Assembly: GCF_018502485.1 (NCBI RefSeq)
Contig: NZ_CP075546.1
DNA length: 64,000 bases
Reading direction: 5' to 3' (one strand)
From: Methanospirillum purgamenti
GTDB lineage: Archaea > Halobacteriota > Methanomicrobia > Methanomicrobiales > Methanospirillaceae
The notes under the pieces are model-generated. The model saw only the letters and a list, made by a program, of their open reading frames with translations. It searched no databases and had not been told where the DNA came from. Shown piece after piece: positions 8,653-17,892 of this stretch (within the stretch, counting starts at the first letter, position 1; each line of letters starts with the position of its first letter). The position numbers and the translations under genes were made by a program.

Positions 8653-9599
8653 TGAACCAACAACAACATACCCTGGGAAACATAGCAGCTCACCAGGGAT
8701 CTATCATCCTGATCGACAAGCCTCGAGGACCATCCAGCCACCAGGTTGCCGCATGGGTCAGGGAGATTACCGGCGTGTCATCAGTTGGTCATACCGGCAC
8801 TCTTGATCCGCCGGTATCAGGTGTTTTGGTAATCTTACTTGGAAGAGCGGTGAGACTAACAAGTATTCTCCACCAGGATGACAAGGAGTATATTGCCCTC
8901 CTCCGTCTTCAGGGAGACGTGTCAGATAATGATCTCAAAGAGGTCATTCTGCATTTTACCGGCAGGATATACCAACGACCTCCGAAGAGAAGTGCAGTTA
9001 AGCGGGCTCTGCGTATTCGGGAAATCCATGAGCTCGAGATGCTTGACCGAAATGACCGCCTGGTCCTTCTCAGGGTAAAGTGTGATTCGGGTACATACAT
9101 TAGATCATTATGCCATCACATTGGCCTAGCCTGTGGAGTTGGCGGACATATGGTTGAGCTCAGAAGGACGCGGTCAGGTCCATTTTATGAGAAAGATTGT
9201 GTAACATTGCATGCCCTGCGAGATGCTGTTGAACAGGCACGGACTGGTGATGAGACTGCCCTTGCACAAATCATTCGATCACCTCTTGAGGCTCTTGAAG
9301 GAATGCCACGAATATACATGAAAGAGTCAGCAGCGGATGCCATCTGTCATGGGGCACGACTATCATCACGAGGGATAATGAGTTTTGATAAGTTCCAGAT
9401 GGAGGATCTTGTGGTTATGATGGCAGGAGAGGATCTTATCGGAATTGGAGAGGCACTTATGACAAGTTCACGTATTGTTCCCGGAGAAAAGGGACTTGTT
9501 GTCGCTCCCCGCCTGGTGCTGCAGGACACCGGAATTTACCCTGCAGTATGGAAGACTCATACCCCTAGAGAGAAAAGCCTTAAAAGAACTGACTGCTAA
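8652..9599 (+). CDS. cbf5: tRNA/rRNA pseudouridine synthase (Cbf5/TruB family)
   Basis: The 315-residue protein has the TruB catalytic motif GHTGTLDP with Asp52, the upstream IDKPRGPSSHQV motif, and DSGTYIRSLCHHIG. The C-terminal PUA domain covers about residues 225-300. Archaeal Cbf5 makes tRNA Psi55 and is the catalytic subunit of H/ACA sRNPs with Nop10, Gar1 and L7Ae. It starts inside the stop codon of hemD, an unusual functional pairing in one operon. The C-terminus is slightly extended and basic. It is cytosolic. Confidence 0.93.
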   Translation: MNQQQHTLGNIAAHQGSIILIDKPRGPSSHQVAAWVREITGVSSVGHTGTLDPPVSGVLVILLGRAVRLTSILHQDDKEYIALLRLQGDVSDNDLKEVILHFTGRIYQRPPKRSAVKRALRIREIHELEMLDRNDRLVLLRVKCDSGTYIRSLCHHIGLACGVGGHMVELRRTRSGPFYEKDCVTLHALRDAVEQARTGDETALAQIIRSPLEALEGMPRIYMKESAADAICHGARLSSRGIMSFDKFQMEDLVVMMAGEDLIGIGEALMTSSRIVPGEKGLVVAPRLVLQDTGIYPAVWKTHTPREKSLKRTDC

Positions 9600-9621
9600 T
9601 GTATATAGGCATCTCATAATT

Positions 9622-9705
9622 GCTGAGGTAGTCTAGTCTGGGAAGGCGCAAGATTGGAAATCTTGTGGGAGCAATCCCTCGGGAGTTCAAATCTCCCCCT
9701 TAGCG
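9622..9705 (+). tRNA. tRNA-Ser (anticodon GGA)
   Basis: This class II tRNA has acceptor GCTGAGG/CCTTAGC (one G-T wobble) and discriminator G. The anticodon stem is CAAGA/TCTTG around TTGGAAA, anticodon GGA. It has a long variable arm and the T-arm GGGAG-TTCAAAT-CTCCC. It lies 22 bp after cbf5. A T-rich tract at 9711-9719 is a likely terminator. Confidence 0.95.
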
Positions 9706-10024
9706 TTCTGGTTTTTTTCTATTGTTCAGTAGTATTTCTTTGAAATGACATGATTTTGCTGCTTTTTCAAACCCATTTGGAATGGCCTGAATAAGGCCAA
9801 TATAGATCCCGGTCTCCCATTCAGCAGAAACATCCCTATGAAATGTAATTTTATTAAACCCAAATGTATAGCAACATGGAGTTTATGAGATCGCATAGAC
9901 TAAGTCAAATGATTTTTTTATTCATCTAAACACTGATTATATCGGGGTACAGACTAACGATACACAATATTTGATAATATGATAGAAAGAACAGTGATTC
10001 AGAATCCAGGCCTTAGGTGAGGGG
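9706..10024. other. Intergenic stretch with no recognised gene
   Basis: The 319 bp between tRNA-Ser and the small ORF are A/T-rich, have stops in all frames at short intervals, and contain only a T-tract terminator at the start. I see no RNA gene, repeat or promoter that stands out. Confidence 0.4.
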
Positions 10025-10150
10025 ATGATGGACTGGCAGTTTATCTTTGCACTTTTTTCAGGAATCATCCTTTTTCTCTATGGGATAGAACAATTTTCAG
10101 CCACTATACGGGAGATCAGAAAAACAATCCTGTTAAAAAAAGAGGGGTAA
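10025..10150 (+). CDS. Small membrane ORF resembling the first helix of a Na/phosphate symporter
   Basis: This 41-residue ORF opens with MMDWQFIFALFSGIILFLYG and continues GIEQFSATIREIRK before a stop. The pattern (hydrophobic helix, F-L-Y-G, then E-Q-F-S) looks like the N-terminus of Na/Pi-cotransporter (NptA/PhoU-linked) proteins, whose full length is over 300 residues. GGTGAGGGG lies just upstream as a ribosome site. It ends 5 bp before the convergent leuB stop. It is either a true single-helix miniprotein or the relic of a transporter whose remainder was replaced by the leu operon; the sequence alone does not decide. Confidence 0.35.
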   Translation: MMDWQFIFALFSGIILFLYGIEQFSATIREIRKTILLKKEG

Positions 10151-10155
10151 AAGAT

Positions 10156-11271
10156 CTAAGAATCTGATATCCATCTTGCTATCCAGTCGCCTACACCACT
10201 TGTGCTGGCCGATCCACCCATATCCTTTGTCACAATTTTTTCACGGATAGAAGCTTCAATACCCTGCAAAACCCGGTCAGCAGCCTCTTTCTCTCCAAGG
10301 TGTTCAAGAAGCATTGATCCGGCCCAGATTGTTGCAAGAGGATTTGCAACGTTCTGACCTTTGTATTTCGGTGCAGATCCATGAATAGGTTCAAACATAC
10401 TGGTTCCTTCAGGGTTAATATTACCGCCTGGAGCAAGACCAAGTCCTCCCTGAATCATAGCGCCAAGATCAGTGATGATGTCTCCGAACATATTCGGCGT
10501 CACAACGACATCGAACCATTCCGGATTTTTGACAAACCACATGGTGATAGCATCAACAAAGGTGAACTCATGGCTGGTCCCCGGATACTTCTCTGCGGTC
10601 TCGAGGAATACATCCCGCCAGAGACCATACACGTCAGACAGAACATTGGCCTTGTCCACCGAGGTAACCTTCTTCTTTCTGTCCTGTGCCATATCAAAAG
10701 CATAGGAAATTACCCGACTGGCACCTTCCCGGCTGATGACACCAATCTGGTAGGCAAGTTCATCTGAATCGGTCTCGACATCTAGTCCGAATTTCACTGA
10801 GTACAGATCCCGGTTAACCTCAAGCATCTTTTTCTCATGGCCCTTTAGCCTGGATCCTATCCCGACGTAGAAATCTTCAGTATTTTCCCTGACCACTACA
10901 AAGTCGATATCTTCCGGTCTCTTGTTTGCAAGTGGCGTCTCAACTCCGGCAAGCATACGGATTGGACGAAGGTTTATGTACTGGTCAAAGTAAAACCGAA
11001 GATTGAGAAGAATTCCCTTCTCCAGGATACCCGGCTTTACCCGCTCGTCACCAATGGCACCAAAATATATGGCCTGAAATTTTTCAAGTCCCTTCAGATC
11101 ATCCTCAGTAAGGAGTTCTCCGGTGGCAAGGTACCGGTCTGCCCCGATATCAAAACCGGTCCAGTCGATATCAAAACCAAACTTTTCACCTGCTGCTTCG
11201 AGGACAATTTTCCCAGAATCAATAATCTCAGGACCAATGCCATCCCCTCCGATTACTGCTACTTTGTGCAC
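10156..11271 (-). CDS. leuB: Isopropylmalate dehydrogenase family protein (3-isopropylmalate/methylmalate dehydrogenase)
   Basis: The 371-residue member of the isocitrate/isopropylmalate dehydrogenase superfamily shows the N-terminal GGDGIGPEI loop, FDQYINLRPIR, the substrate loop VVRENTEDFYVG, and the metal-binding MFGDIITDLGA. It closes with EPIHGSAPKYKGQN. It oxidatively decarboxylates 2-alkylmalates with NAD(P)+ in the leucine or citramalate-isoleucine pathway. The RENTEDFY loop resembles tartrate-type family members, so substrate range cannot be fixed. The gene is last in an overlapping leuA-leuC-leuD-leuB set (13-nt overlap with leuD), which makes a branched-chain biosynthetic role likely. 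Confidence 0.88.
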   Translation of the reverse strand: MHKVAVIGGDGIGPEIIDSGKIVLEAAGEKFGFDIDWTGFDIGADRYLATGELLTEDDLKGLEKFQAIYFGAIGDERVKPGILEKGILLNLRFYFDQYINLRPIRMLAGVETPLANKRPEDIDFVVVRENTEDFYVGIGSRLKGHEKKMLEVNRDLYSVKFGLDVETDSDELAYQIGVISREGASRVISYAFDMAQDRKKKVTSVDKANVLSDVYGLWRDVFLETAEKYPGTSHEFTFVDAITMWFVKNPEWFDVVVTPNMFGDIITDLGAMIQGGLGLAPGGNINPEGTSMFEPIHGSAPKYKGQNVANPLATIWAGSMLLEHLGEKEAADRVLQGIEASIREKIVTKDMGGSASTSGVGDWIARWISDS

Positions 11272-11750
11272 AGGTCTTCACCCCGTATTGTTTTTGCATA
11301 TGCAACAAGCCCTCCGGCATCAATAATCCGTCTAAGGAAATCCGGAACCGGTTCGGTAGGCAGTTTTTTGCCAGAAACATCAAGGTATCCCTCATCAAGA
11401 TGGGGGACGACATTATCAGTTTCATTAATTTCTGATGCACGGGGGCATATTACCGGTAACAGACCAACATTGATGCTGTTCCGGTAGAATATCCGGGCAA
11501 ATGATTCAGCGATCACCATCTGAATACCGGCACCGGTCAGAGCTAATGGTGCATGTTCCCGGGATGAACCACATCCGAAATTTCTGCCGGAAACGATGAT
11601 ATCCCCTTGTTTTGCTTCTTTGGAGAATTCGTCCCTGATTCCCTCAAATGCATGTGTTGCCAGCTCGGCAGGATCATTGATAGTCAGGAACCGGCCTGGA
11701 ATAATAGCATCAGTATCGATGTTATCTCCAAATTTCCACACCTTCATCAT
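11259..11750 (-). CDS. leuD: 3-isopropylmalate dehydratase small subunit
   Basis: The 163-residue swivel-domain subunit of the aconitase family pairs with LeuC to isomerise 2- to 3-isopropylmalate, or citramalate to methylmalate. FGDNIDTDAIIPGRFL at the N-terminus and RNFGCGSSREHAP at about residues 56-68 are diagnostic. The length is typical of archaeal LeuD. It overlaps leuC by 4 nt and leuB by 13 nt. The homoaconitase small subunit (AksE) of coenzyme B synthesis is a close relative and cannot be excluded from sequence alone. Confidence 0.92.
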   Translation of the reverse strand: MMKVWKFGDNIDTDAIIPGRFLTINDPAELATHAFEGIRDEFSKEAKQGDIIVSGRNFGCGSSREHAPLALTGAGIQMVIAESFARIFYRNSINVGLLPVICPRASEINETDNVVPHLDEGYLDVSGKKLPTEPVPDFLRRIIDAGGLVAYAKTIRGEDLCTK

Positions 11751-13000
11751 CGCACCTCCCGTGGATCAGTTATTTCTCCATGAATGGCTGTTGCTGCAGC
11801 GGTGGCCGCAGATCCAAGGTAAACTTTACCTTCTGCCGACCCCTGTCGTCCCCGGAAGTTACGGTTGGATGTTGAGAATGAAACCTCACCAGATGCGATA
11901 AGGCCAAAGGATCCTCCCATACATGGGCCACAACAGGGTGCTTCGACAAGTGCCCCGGCCTCGACAAACTGTTCAATAAGTCCGGCTCTAAGTGCTTTCA
12001 GATACTCAGCCTTTGATGCAGGTATCACTAAAACCCTGACATCATCAGAGAATTTTTTATCCCCAAGGACTTCAGCAGCCTCTTGTAGATCTTCAAATCG
12101 TCCATTTGTACAGGAACCAATAAAGACCTGGTCAACATGAGTTCCAGCAATCTCGGTCACATCGACAACCTGATCAACATTATGGGGGGTTGCAACCTGT
12201 GGAACAAGATCAGAAACATCATAGTCACGCCATGATGCATATACAGCATCCGGATCACTCACAAGGTCTTCATCCCTGCAAGTACATCTGCCTGAGAGGT
12301 ACTCCTTTGTCACCTGATCAGGAGGAACAATGCCTGCTTTTCCACCCATCTCAATCGCCATGTTACAACAGGTCATCCGACCAGCCATATTCATTGAACC
12401 AATGGTATCACCGGTAAACTCTACTGCTTTGTAGGTTGCCCCATCCACGGTAATATCCTTGATAATATTGAGGATAAGGTCTTTTGCACCAACCCTTTTC
12501 TGAAACTCTCCGGTGACATCGGCCCTGATACTCTCAGGAATTCTGAAGTACAGGCAGCCGTACCGAAGGGCAAATCCCATGTCAGTTGACCCGACTCCGG
12601 TTGCGAAAGCTCCGACTGCACCATACATACAGGTATGTGAATCACTCCCGATGACAATATCGCCTGGGCAGACACGACCCTTTTCCAGAGTCACCTGGTG
12701 ACAGACTCCTTCTTTGATGTCATAGTTGTGAATACCTTGCTCCTTTGCAAAAATTCGCATATTCTTTTGGATCTCTGCAGCATTCAGGGAGTCGGCTGGT
12801 ACCTGGTGGTCAAAAAGCATAATGATCTTTTCCGGATCAAAAACTTGTTTGCCACCCATTTCATAAAATTTCTCAATAGCAAGCGGTCCGGTAATATCAT
12901 GAATCATTGCTCCGCTTATTGGAGCCATGACCACTTCGCCTGCCGTTACGTCCCGCCCACACCGGGCTCTGAATATTTTTTCAGTGATTGTTCCTGCCAT
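11747..13000 (-). CDS. leuC: 3-isopropylmalate dehydratase large subunit
   Basis: The 417-residue protein is the [4Fe-4S] catalytic subunit of the archaeal-type isopropylmalate isomerase. The three cluster cysteines sit in GSCTNGRFEDL and APCCGPCMGG, with the substrate motif GSDSHTCMYGAVGAFATG upstream. It works with LeuD, encoded next. Its start overlaps the leuA 3' end by 20 nt. Paralogues act as homoaconitase (AksD) in coenzyme B synthesis; the operon context favours leucine or isoleucine synthesis. Confidence 0.92.
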   Translation of the reverse strand: MAGTITEKIFRARCGRDVTAGEVVMAPISGAMIHDITGPLAIEKFYEMGGKQVFDPEKIIMLFDHQVPADSLNAAEIQKNMRIFAKEQGIHNYDIKEGVCHQVTLEKGRVCPGDIVIGSDSHTCMYGAVGAFATGVGSTDMGFALRYGCLYFRIPESIRADVTGEFQKRVGAKDLILNIIKDITVDGATYKAVEFTGDTIGSMNMAGRMTCCNMAIEMGGKAGIVPPDQVTKEYLSGRCTCRDEDLVSDPDAVYASWRDYDVSDLVPQVATPHNVDQVVDVTEIAGTHVDQVFIGSCTNGRFEDLQEAAEVLGDKKFSDDVRVLVIPASKAEYLKALRAGLIEQFVEAGALVEAPCCGPCMGGSFGLIASGEVSFSTSNRNFRGRQGSAEGKVYLGSAATAAATAIHGEITDPREVR

Positions 13001-14420
13001 TCCGGTACACCATATTTATTGCGTTAATCATCGCCTCCGTTGACGCTAACACCACGTCATCACCTGATGCGGCGGCATCAAACAGCCTGCCTTTCTCATC
13101 TTCAACAACCAGGGTGACATGTCCGATAGCATCACTCCCTTCAGATATCGCAGAGATGTTAAACTCTTTTAATACTGCTGGTTTTGGAACGGTGCCGATC
13201 AGTGCCTTAATGGCGGCATCGACTGCACCATTGCCAGTCCTGCAACAGACCTCTTCCACACCATTCACCCGGGCCCGAACTGTTGCGGTTGGGATCATGT
13301 GGTTACCGGTCATAATAGCAATATCAACCAGCTCTACATACCGGCCACCTGCAGATGCACCTGTTACGGTCTCTGCAATCTCATACAGGTCATGCTCAGT
13401 GACTTTCTTTCCCTTTGAGGAGATCTGCTTAATTCTGCTGATGATATCATCCATCTGGGTATCATCCGGTGAAATATGCACCTGGTTTAACATCTCCCGG
13501 ATTGCGTGTCTTCCGACATGTTTCCCCAGTTTCAGCCGACGCCGGTGACCAACCATTTCCGGGGTCATGATTCCTGGCTCAAAAGTACTGGAATTTTCAA
13601 TGACTCCCTGCGAGTGAATACCACTTTCATGAGAAAAGGCAAACTCACCAGTCACGGGGTATGTCGGAGGGACCATGATCCCGGAAAACCGTGATATCAT
13701 TCGTGAGGTTTCAACCAGTCGCTCGGTTTGGATCCCGGTGTCACATCCGAAGATGGACTCGATAACCATGACCGTACATGCTAAATCTGCATTTCCTGCC
13801 CTTTCACCAATCCCGTTCACCGTCACCTGGACCTGATCTGCACCAGCTTCTACCGCCGAAATGGTATTTGCTGTTGCCATTCCAAAGTCGTTGTGACAAT
13901 GGACATCGATGGTTACGGGGATTTTCGGACGTAATGCATCAATCATGGCTCTCATTGAGGTTGGCGTCGCAACACCGACAGTATCCGGCACATTTATTGC
14001 TGTAGCTCCGGCCTCAACCGCGGTAGTATAGACCTCTATCAGCTCGGGAATGCTGGTCCGTGTAGCATCCATGGCAGAAAACAGCACCTTATCTGCATGA
14101 TCCCGAGCATACCTGACAATTTCACCAGTAATGGCGACTACTTCTTCGTGGCTCTTGCGGATGGTGTGTATTCGCTGGACCTCAGATGTCGGTATGAAAA
14201 CATGCACCATGTCCACACCAGCATCGATGCACCGGTCTACATCCTGTTTTACCGATCTGGCCAGACCACAAACGATAGAATTCAGGTTTTCTGCTGCAAT
14301 GGCCTTCACTGTTGAATACTCATCGGCTGAAGATGCTGGAAAACCCGCCTCAATGATGTGAACACCGATATCAGATAACTGATGGGCGATTTCTATCTTA
14401 TCTGAAGGCGAGAAGGACAC
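12981..14420 (-). CDS. leuA: 2-isopropylmalate/citramalate synthase with anomalous N-terminus
   Basis: The product belongs to the LeuA/CimA family, which condenses acetyl-CoA with a 2-oxoacid. The TIM barrel contains IEAGFPASS and VHCHNDFGMATANT. The regulatory C-terminal domain (from about residue 360) ends in EAMINAINMVYR. The only usable start in frame is GTG 14420. Upstream, the same frame encodes VFDTTLRDGEQTPG, which holds the family's essential Arg-Asp and metal-binding Asp, yet it reaches a TAA without any ATG, GTG or TTG. Starting at 14420 would delete that catalytic strand. An ATG-initiated ORF at 14562-14485 lies in the other frame. The real gene is therefore frameshifted, starts at a rare codon, or contains a sequence error. 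Confidence 0.8.
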   Translation of the reverse strand: MSFSPSDKIEIAHQLSDIGVHIIEAGFPASSADEYSTVKAIAAENLNSIVCGLARSVKQDVDRCIDAGVDMVHVFIPTSEVQRIHTIRKSHEEVVAITGEIVRYARDHADKVLFSAMDATRTSIPELIEVYTTAVEAGATAINVPDTVGVATPTSMRAMIDALRPKIPVTIDVHCHNDFGMATANTISAVEAGADQVQVTVNGIGERAGNADLACTVMVIESIFGCDTGIQTERLVETSRMISRFSGIMVPPTYPVTGEFAFSHESGIHSQGVIENSSTFEPGIMTPEMVGHRRRLKLGKHVGRHAIREMLNQVHISPDDTQMDDIISRIKQISSKGKKVTEHDLYEIAETVTGASAGGRYVELVDIAIMTGNHMIPTATVRARVNGVEEVCCRTGNGAVDAAIKALIGTVPKPAVLKEFNISAISEGSDAIGHVTLVVEDEKGRLFDAAASGDDVVLASTEAMINAINMVYRNGRNNH

Positions 14421-14484
14421 ACCCGGAGTTTGTTCCCCGTCACGGAGTGTCGTATCGAAAACAGTAATTTTTCGTGTACAATGC

Positions 14485-14562
14485 TTATCGCTGGAGAAAG
14501 CGACCTGCCGTACCAGATGATACGACGTTCCCTGTCCCGGTTACGTTTTGAGACATGATCAT
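14485..14562 (-). other. Possible displaced N-terminus or leader peptide of leuA
   Basis: From ATG 14562 (second ATG 14556) a 25-codon frame runs to TAA 14485-14487. It sits about 20-25 nt downstream of the TATA box, so it could be translated nearly leaderless. A single +1 shift before the TAA would join it to the leuA frame and restore VFDTTLRDGEQ. It has no run of Leu codons, so a classical leucine attenuator peptide is unlikely. Confidence 0.4.
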
Positions 14563-14580
14563 ACAGGTAGTAGGTTTTGA

Positions 14581-14591
14581 CTTATAATATT
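14581..14591 (-). promoter_or_regulatory. TATA box of the leu operon
   Basis: On the minus strand CAAATATTATAAG lies 20-30 nt upstream of the first ATG at 14562 and is the only good TATA-like element before leuA. It implies a very short or absent 5' leader. Confidence 0.5.
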
Positions 14592-14735
14592 TGTGATCGC
14601 TGGTGCGGTCATTGGATCCCCATCTACACCATTCGAGTGAAATCATAACTGGGCATGATGCGAATTGTGTATGGAAATGACATCAGTTGGTGCATCTACC
14701 AGATTAGAAAGAATAACACAGGTAGAAATACGGAT

Positions 14736-15233
14736 CTATTTCATGAGGGTGTGTATAATTTCCGGAATGGCATCAAGGTTTTCAAATGACTCATAATATC
14801 CATCAAGAAACTGAATTTTTGTTATTTTCGGAGTAAAATCCAGGGACAACGCATCTTTTATCCATTTTAATCTCTCATCAAAGAGCATTTCAGCATCCAA
14901 ATATTCAAATGACGGGGTGATAATAGTCTCATTTTCCACCTGGGCAAAATCCTGTACCACAAACCGCGTTGATGAAGGACTGATTTCTTGAACCGACACA
15001 GTTTTTTGAAATACTGCTTCAAGCCGCTCTTTGGCAACATTCTTTACATCCATCACGACAGTTGCCAGAGAGTATGCACCAACCTCAATATGATTTGCCT
15101 GGTAATTCATCTGCACTGCAGCATTACCCATTTCATCGATTGAGATATCAACATGATCTACAGAAAAGGCAAGCACTACACCAGGAATCGCCAAAAAAAA
15201 GATTGTGATTATTAAAAAAATATTCATATTCAT
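14736..15233 (-). CDS. Secreted protein of unknown function
   Basis: The 165-residue protein has a clear signal peptide (residues 1-22, hydrophobic FLIITIFFLAIPGVVLA). The mature part alternates strands and helices with no cysteine and no motif that I recognise. The C-terminal half is acidic. It stands alone on the minus strand, 100 bp after iorB and 170 bp before the leu promoter. It is probably exported or membrane-tethered. No function is proposed. Confidence 0.65.
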   Translation of the reverse strand: MNMNIFLIITIFFLAIPGVVLAFSVDHVDISIDEMGNAAVQMNYQANHIEVGAYSLATVVMDVKNVAKERLEAVFQKTVSVQEISPSSTRFVVQDFAQVENETIITPSFEYLDAEMLFDERLKWIKDALSLDFTPKITKIQFLDGYYESFENLDAIPEIIHTLMK

Positions 15234-15333
15234 ATCAGTATATCGTTCCGTTTTAAGAAGAGGTTTTCTGGTCTACTTACATCTGAATAGATGCCAGGTA
15301 GGTATTAGAATTAAAAATAAGGCGGGAAATAAT

Positions 15334-15909
15334 TCACAATTTTCCTGCTTCTATCCCCATATCAAAAGCTTTTAGATTCAGATCCACCGTCTTTGGTGGT
15401 ACGGTTTTTTTGATAGCATCCTGTAAAGACTCTTTCTTTAAAGGCAATGCAGGAGATGCTGCACCAAGGAGCACGATATTTTGAGTAAGGATGTTACCTG
15501 CTTCTTCTGCTATGCGTCGGGTATCTATTATCGAGTATGTCTTATCTCCCAACATTTCTAGAAGCATATTTTCAGTTGGTGCCGGGTAATCCTGCATAAA
15601 CACTGATGTTGGGACTACAAAATCTCTGCTGGTAAATATTGAGCCATCCGGTTTAAGCCAGTGTGCTGCACGGACTGTTTCAATGAGATCAAATGAAAGC
15701 AGGAGATCGGCATTTCCCGGTGAAATAAGCGGACCAAATTGTTGCCCTATCCTGATCTGTGACTCAACAGAACCGCCCCTCTGTGCCATACCATGAGTTT
15801 CTGCTCCTCTTACCGGGATTCCCTCTAACACACAAGCTCTTCCCAGAATATTAGAAGTGAGGATAGTGCCCTGACCCCCGATTCCAACAATCATGACATC
15901 AAAACTCAT
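15334..15909 (-). CDS. iorB: Indolepyruvate:ferredoxin oxidoreductase, beta subunit
   Basis: The 191-residue gamma-domain subunit of a 2-oxoacid:ferredoxin oxidoreductase opens with MIVGIGGQGTILTSNILG and contains RGAETHGMAQRGGSVESQIR. Both are hallmarks of IorB. With IorA it interconverts aryl pyruvates and aryl-acetyl-CoA with ferredoxin; methanogens also use it in the reductive direction to make aromatic amino acids. The start overlaps the iorA stop by 4 nt (ATGA). Confidence 0.93.
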   Translation of the reverse strand: MSFDVMIVGIGGQGTILTSNILGRACVLEGIPVRGAETHGMAQRGGSVESQIRIGQQFGPLISPGNADLLLSFDLIETVRAAHWLKPDGSIFTSRDFVVPTSVFMQDYPAPTENMLLEMLGDKTYSIIDTRRIAEEAGNILTQNIVLLGAASPALPLKKESLQDAIKKTVPPKTVDLNLKAFDMGIEAGKL

Positions 15910-17729
15910 TCCTTTACCTCCCTACCGATAGCACCGACCGGACATATCTGGACACATACGCCACAGCCGGAACAGAGATCGGTTATCGAAGCAAGACCTC
16001 CATTGAGTTCTATTGCAGGACATCCGAACTTAATACACGCTTTGCACCCGATACAGAGATCCTTATGGACCATGTAACGACCGCGGTTAATCTTTGCCCG
16101 TTTCTCAGAGATTACACAGGGCTGGCGGGCAATGACAACCTTTACACCCTGACGTGCTTTTGCCTCCTTTAAGACATTAATAAAGGTCGTTAAATCATTC
16201 GGACTGACGGTCTCTACAAATGTTGCACCACTTGCACGACAAATAGCTTCTATTGATACGGAAGGAGTTGATACCCCACATGCAGTTACTCCGGTTGTCG
16301 GGTTTGGCTGATGACCAGTCATAGCAGTAATGCGATTATCAAGTATCACAACCGTGATATTTGCCCCATTATAGACTGCGTTAACCAGTCCCTGGATACC
16401 CGTATGGAGGAAAGTGGAGTCACCAATCGTACAGACAATATCCCGGGGCTCTCCAGCAAGAGACATACCAGAAGCAATCGTGATAGATGCACCCATACAA
16501 ATTGTTGTATCAACCGTTCCCAGTTGGAGTCCAAGTGTGTAACAACCGATGTCACTTGGAAATATTGCATCACGAAAGACCTTTTTCATGGCAAACATTG
16601 CGGTCCGGTGCATACAACCCGCACACAGGATCGGAGGACGCACGGGAAGTGCCGCAGGAGATGATGCAGACAGATAGGTGACAGACGTGTCAAATCCAGC
16701 GGAATGCATGTACCCTGCAACTCTTTCAGGGGCAAGTTCTCCTTCGTACGGGACATGTCCAGTTTTTTTACCATATACCGGAATATTTCCACAGACCTGC
16801 CTTGCTACCTCTTCAATGACCGGTGAAAGTTCTTCAACAACCAGAATCTTCTCATGTTTGCGGATAAATTCTCCTAACCAGTCTTCATCAATCGGGTATG
16901 CACCAATTATGGCAAGAGATACATCCGGACCGATAACCTCACGGACATATGATGAGCCAACACCACCACAGATAACTCCGGTTTTTCCTTTGAGTTCATA
17001 TCGATTATATCCTAATTCGATGAGCCTTTTCTTTAATGCCGGCTGTTTCTGATTGAGTTTCTGATGAAGAATTCTCGTATGCGCGGGAATGACCACATAT
17101 TGACGGGGATCTTTTTCAAACAAAGCAGTCCGATGAGAGCTTTTGATCTCCCCCATATCAACATCACTTTTCGAATGACAGATACGGGTGGTTGGACGGA
17201 ATAAAACCGGAAGAGAAAACTCTTCAGATAAGGCAAATGCATCCCGTACCATATCATGAGCTTCCTGGAGTGTTGATGGATCAAGACAGGGAATCCGGGC
17301 GAAACTTGCATAACACCGGCTATCTTGTTCATTTTGTGATGAATGAGCATATGGATCATCTGCACTCAAAATTACGAATCCGCCTTTTGTACCGGTATAT
17401 GCGGATGTCATCAGTGGATCTGCAGCAACATTGAGACCCACATGTTTCATCGTGCATATGGCTCTCATGCCACACCATGAGACTGCGAGTGCTTGTTCGA
17501 AGGCAACTTTCTCATTTACTGACCATTCAACCTTACAGGCGCGGTCAGGGTCCATCCGCAGGGTATCAATGACCTCAGATGAGGGTGTACCCGGATATCC
17601 ACAGGCGACATCAACGGCTGCTTCAAGGCATCCATGCGCAATCGCCTCATTTCCAAGGAGATAGTGAACTACCATATTCAAACCCGGACGAGATTCTCTA
17701 ATTATGTTGCCTGTTCTGGTATGAGTCAT
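15906..17729 (-). CDS. iorA: Indolepyruvate:ferredoxin oxidoreductase, alpha subunit
   Basis: The 607-residue protein has a pyruvate-ferredoxin oxidoreductase-like N-terminal half (GYPGTPSSEV, EQALAVSWCG). The TPP-binding domain shows GDSTFLHTGIQGLVNAVYN and LDNRITAMTGHQPNP. Two [4Fe-4S] ferredoxin sites close it (CIGCKACIKFGCP and CSGCGVCVQICP). The N-terminus is uncertain: the core begins at MVVHYLLGNEA, residue 19 of this frame, and no strong ribosome site marks either ATG. It diverges from tRNA-Ile across a short A/T-rich promoter. Confidence 0.93.
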   Translation of the reverse strand: MTHTRTGNIIRESRPGLNMVVHYLLGNEAIAHGCLEAAVDVACGYPGTPSSEVIDTLRMDPDRACKVEWSVNEKVAFEQALAVSWCGMRAICTMKHVGLNVAADPLMTSAYTGTKGGFVILSADDPYAHSSQNEQDSRCYASFARIPCLDPSTLQEAHDMVRDAFALSEEFSLPVLFRPTTRICHSKSDVDMGEIKSSHRTALFEKDPRQYVVIPAHTRILHQKLNQKQPALKKRLIELGYNRYELKGKTGVICGGVGSSYVREVIGPDVSLAIIGAYPIDEDWLGEFIRKHEKILVVEELSPVIEEVARQVCGNIPVYGKKTGHVPYEGELAPERVAGYMHSAGFDTSVTYLSASSPAALPVRPPILCAGCMHRTAMFAMKKVFRDAIFPSDIGCYTLGLQLGTVDTTICMGASITIASGMSLAGEPRDIVCTIGDSTFLHTGIQGLVNAVYNGANITVVILDNRITAMTGHQPNPTTGVTACGVSTPSVSIEAICRASGATFVETVSPNDLTTFINVLKEAKARQGVKVVIARQPCVISEKRAKINRGRYMVHKDLCIGCKACIKFGCPAIELNGGLASITDLCSGCGVCVQICPVGAIGREVKE

Positions 17730-17808
17730 GATCTGTTATGTTCTCCAGAACCAGGAAAATCAATACGCAAGTATTAATAAGGAGTGAGTACCACCTGATA
17801 AGAGCCTC

Positions 17809-17882
17809 GGGCCCGTAGCATAGCCAGGTGGTGCACCCGGCTGATAACCGGGAGGTCATGCGTTCGAATCGCATCGGGCCCA
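17809..17882 (+). tRNA. tRNA-Ile (anticodon GAT)
   Basis: Acceptor GGGCCCG/CGGGCCC has discriminator A. The anticodon stem is CCCGG/CCGGG around CTGATAA, anticodon GAT. The T-arm is ATGCG-TTCGAAT-CGCAT. The gene is 74 nt, without intron. A TATA-like GTATTAATAA lies at 17771-17780. Confidence 0.95.
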
Positions 17883-17892
17883 TTTCTGTTTT

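Noticed and set aside
17698..17883. Minus-strand frame across the tRNA-Ile gene
   Set aside because: It is the antisense of a tRNA and the start of iorA, with no support as a gene.
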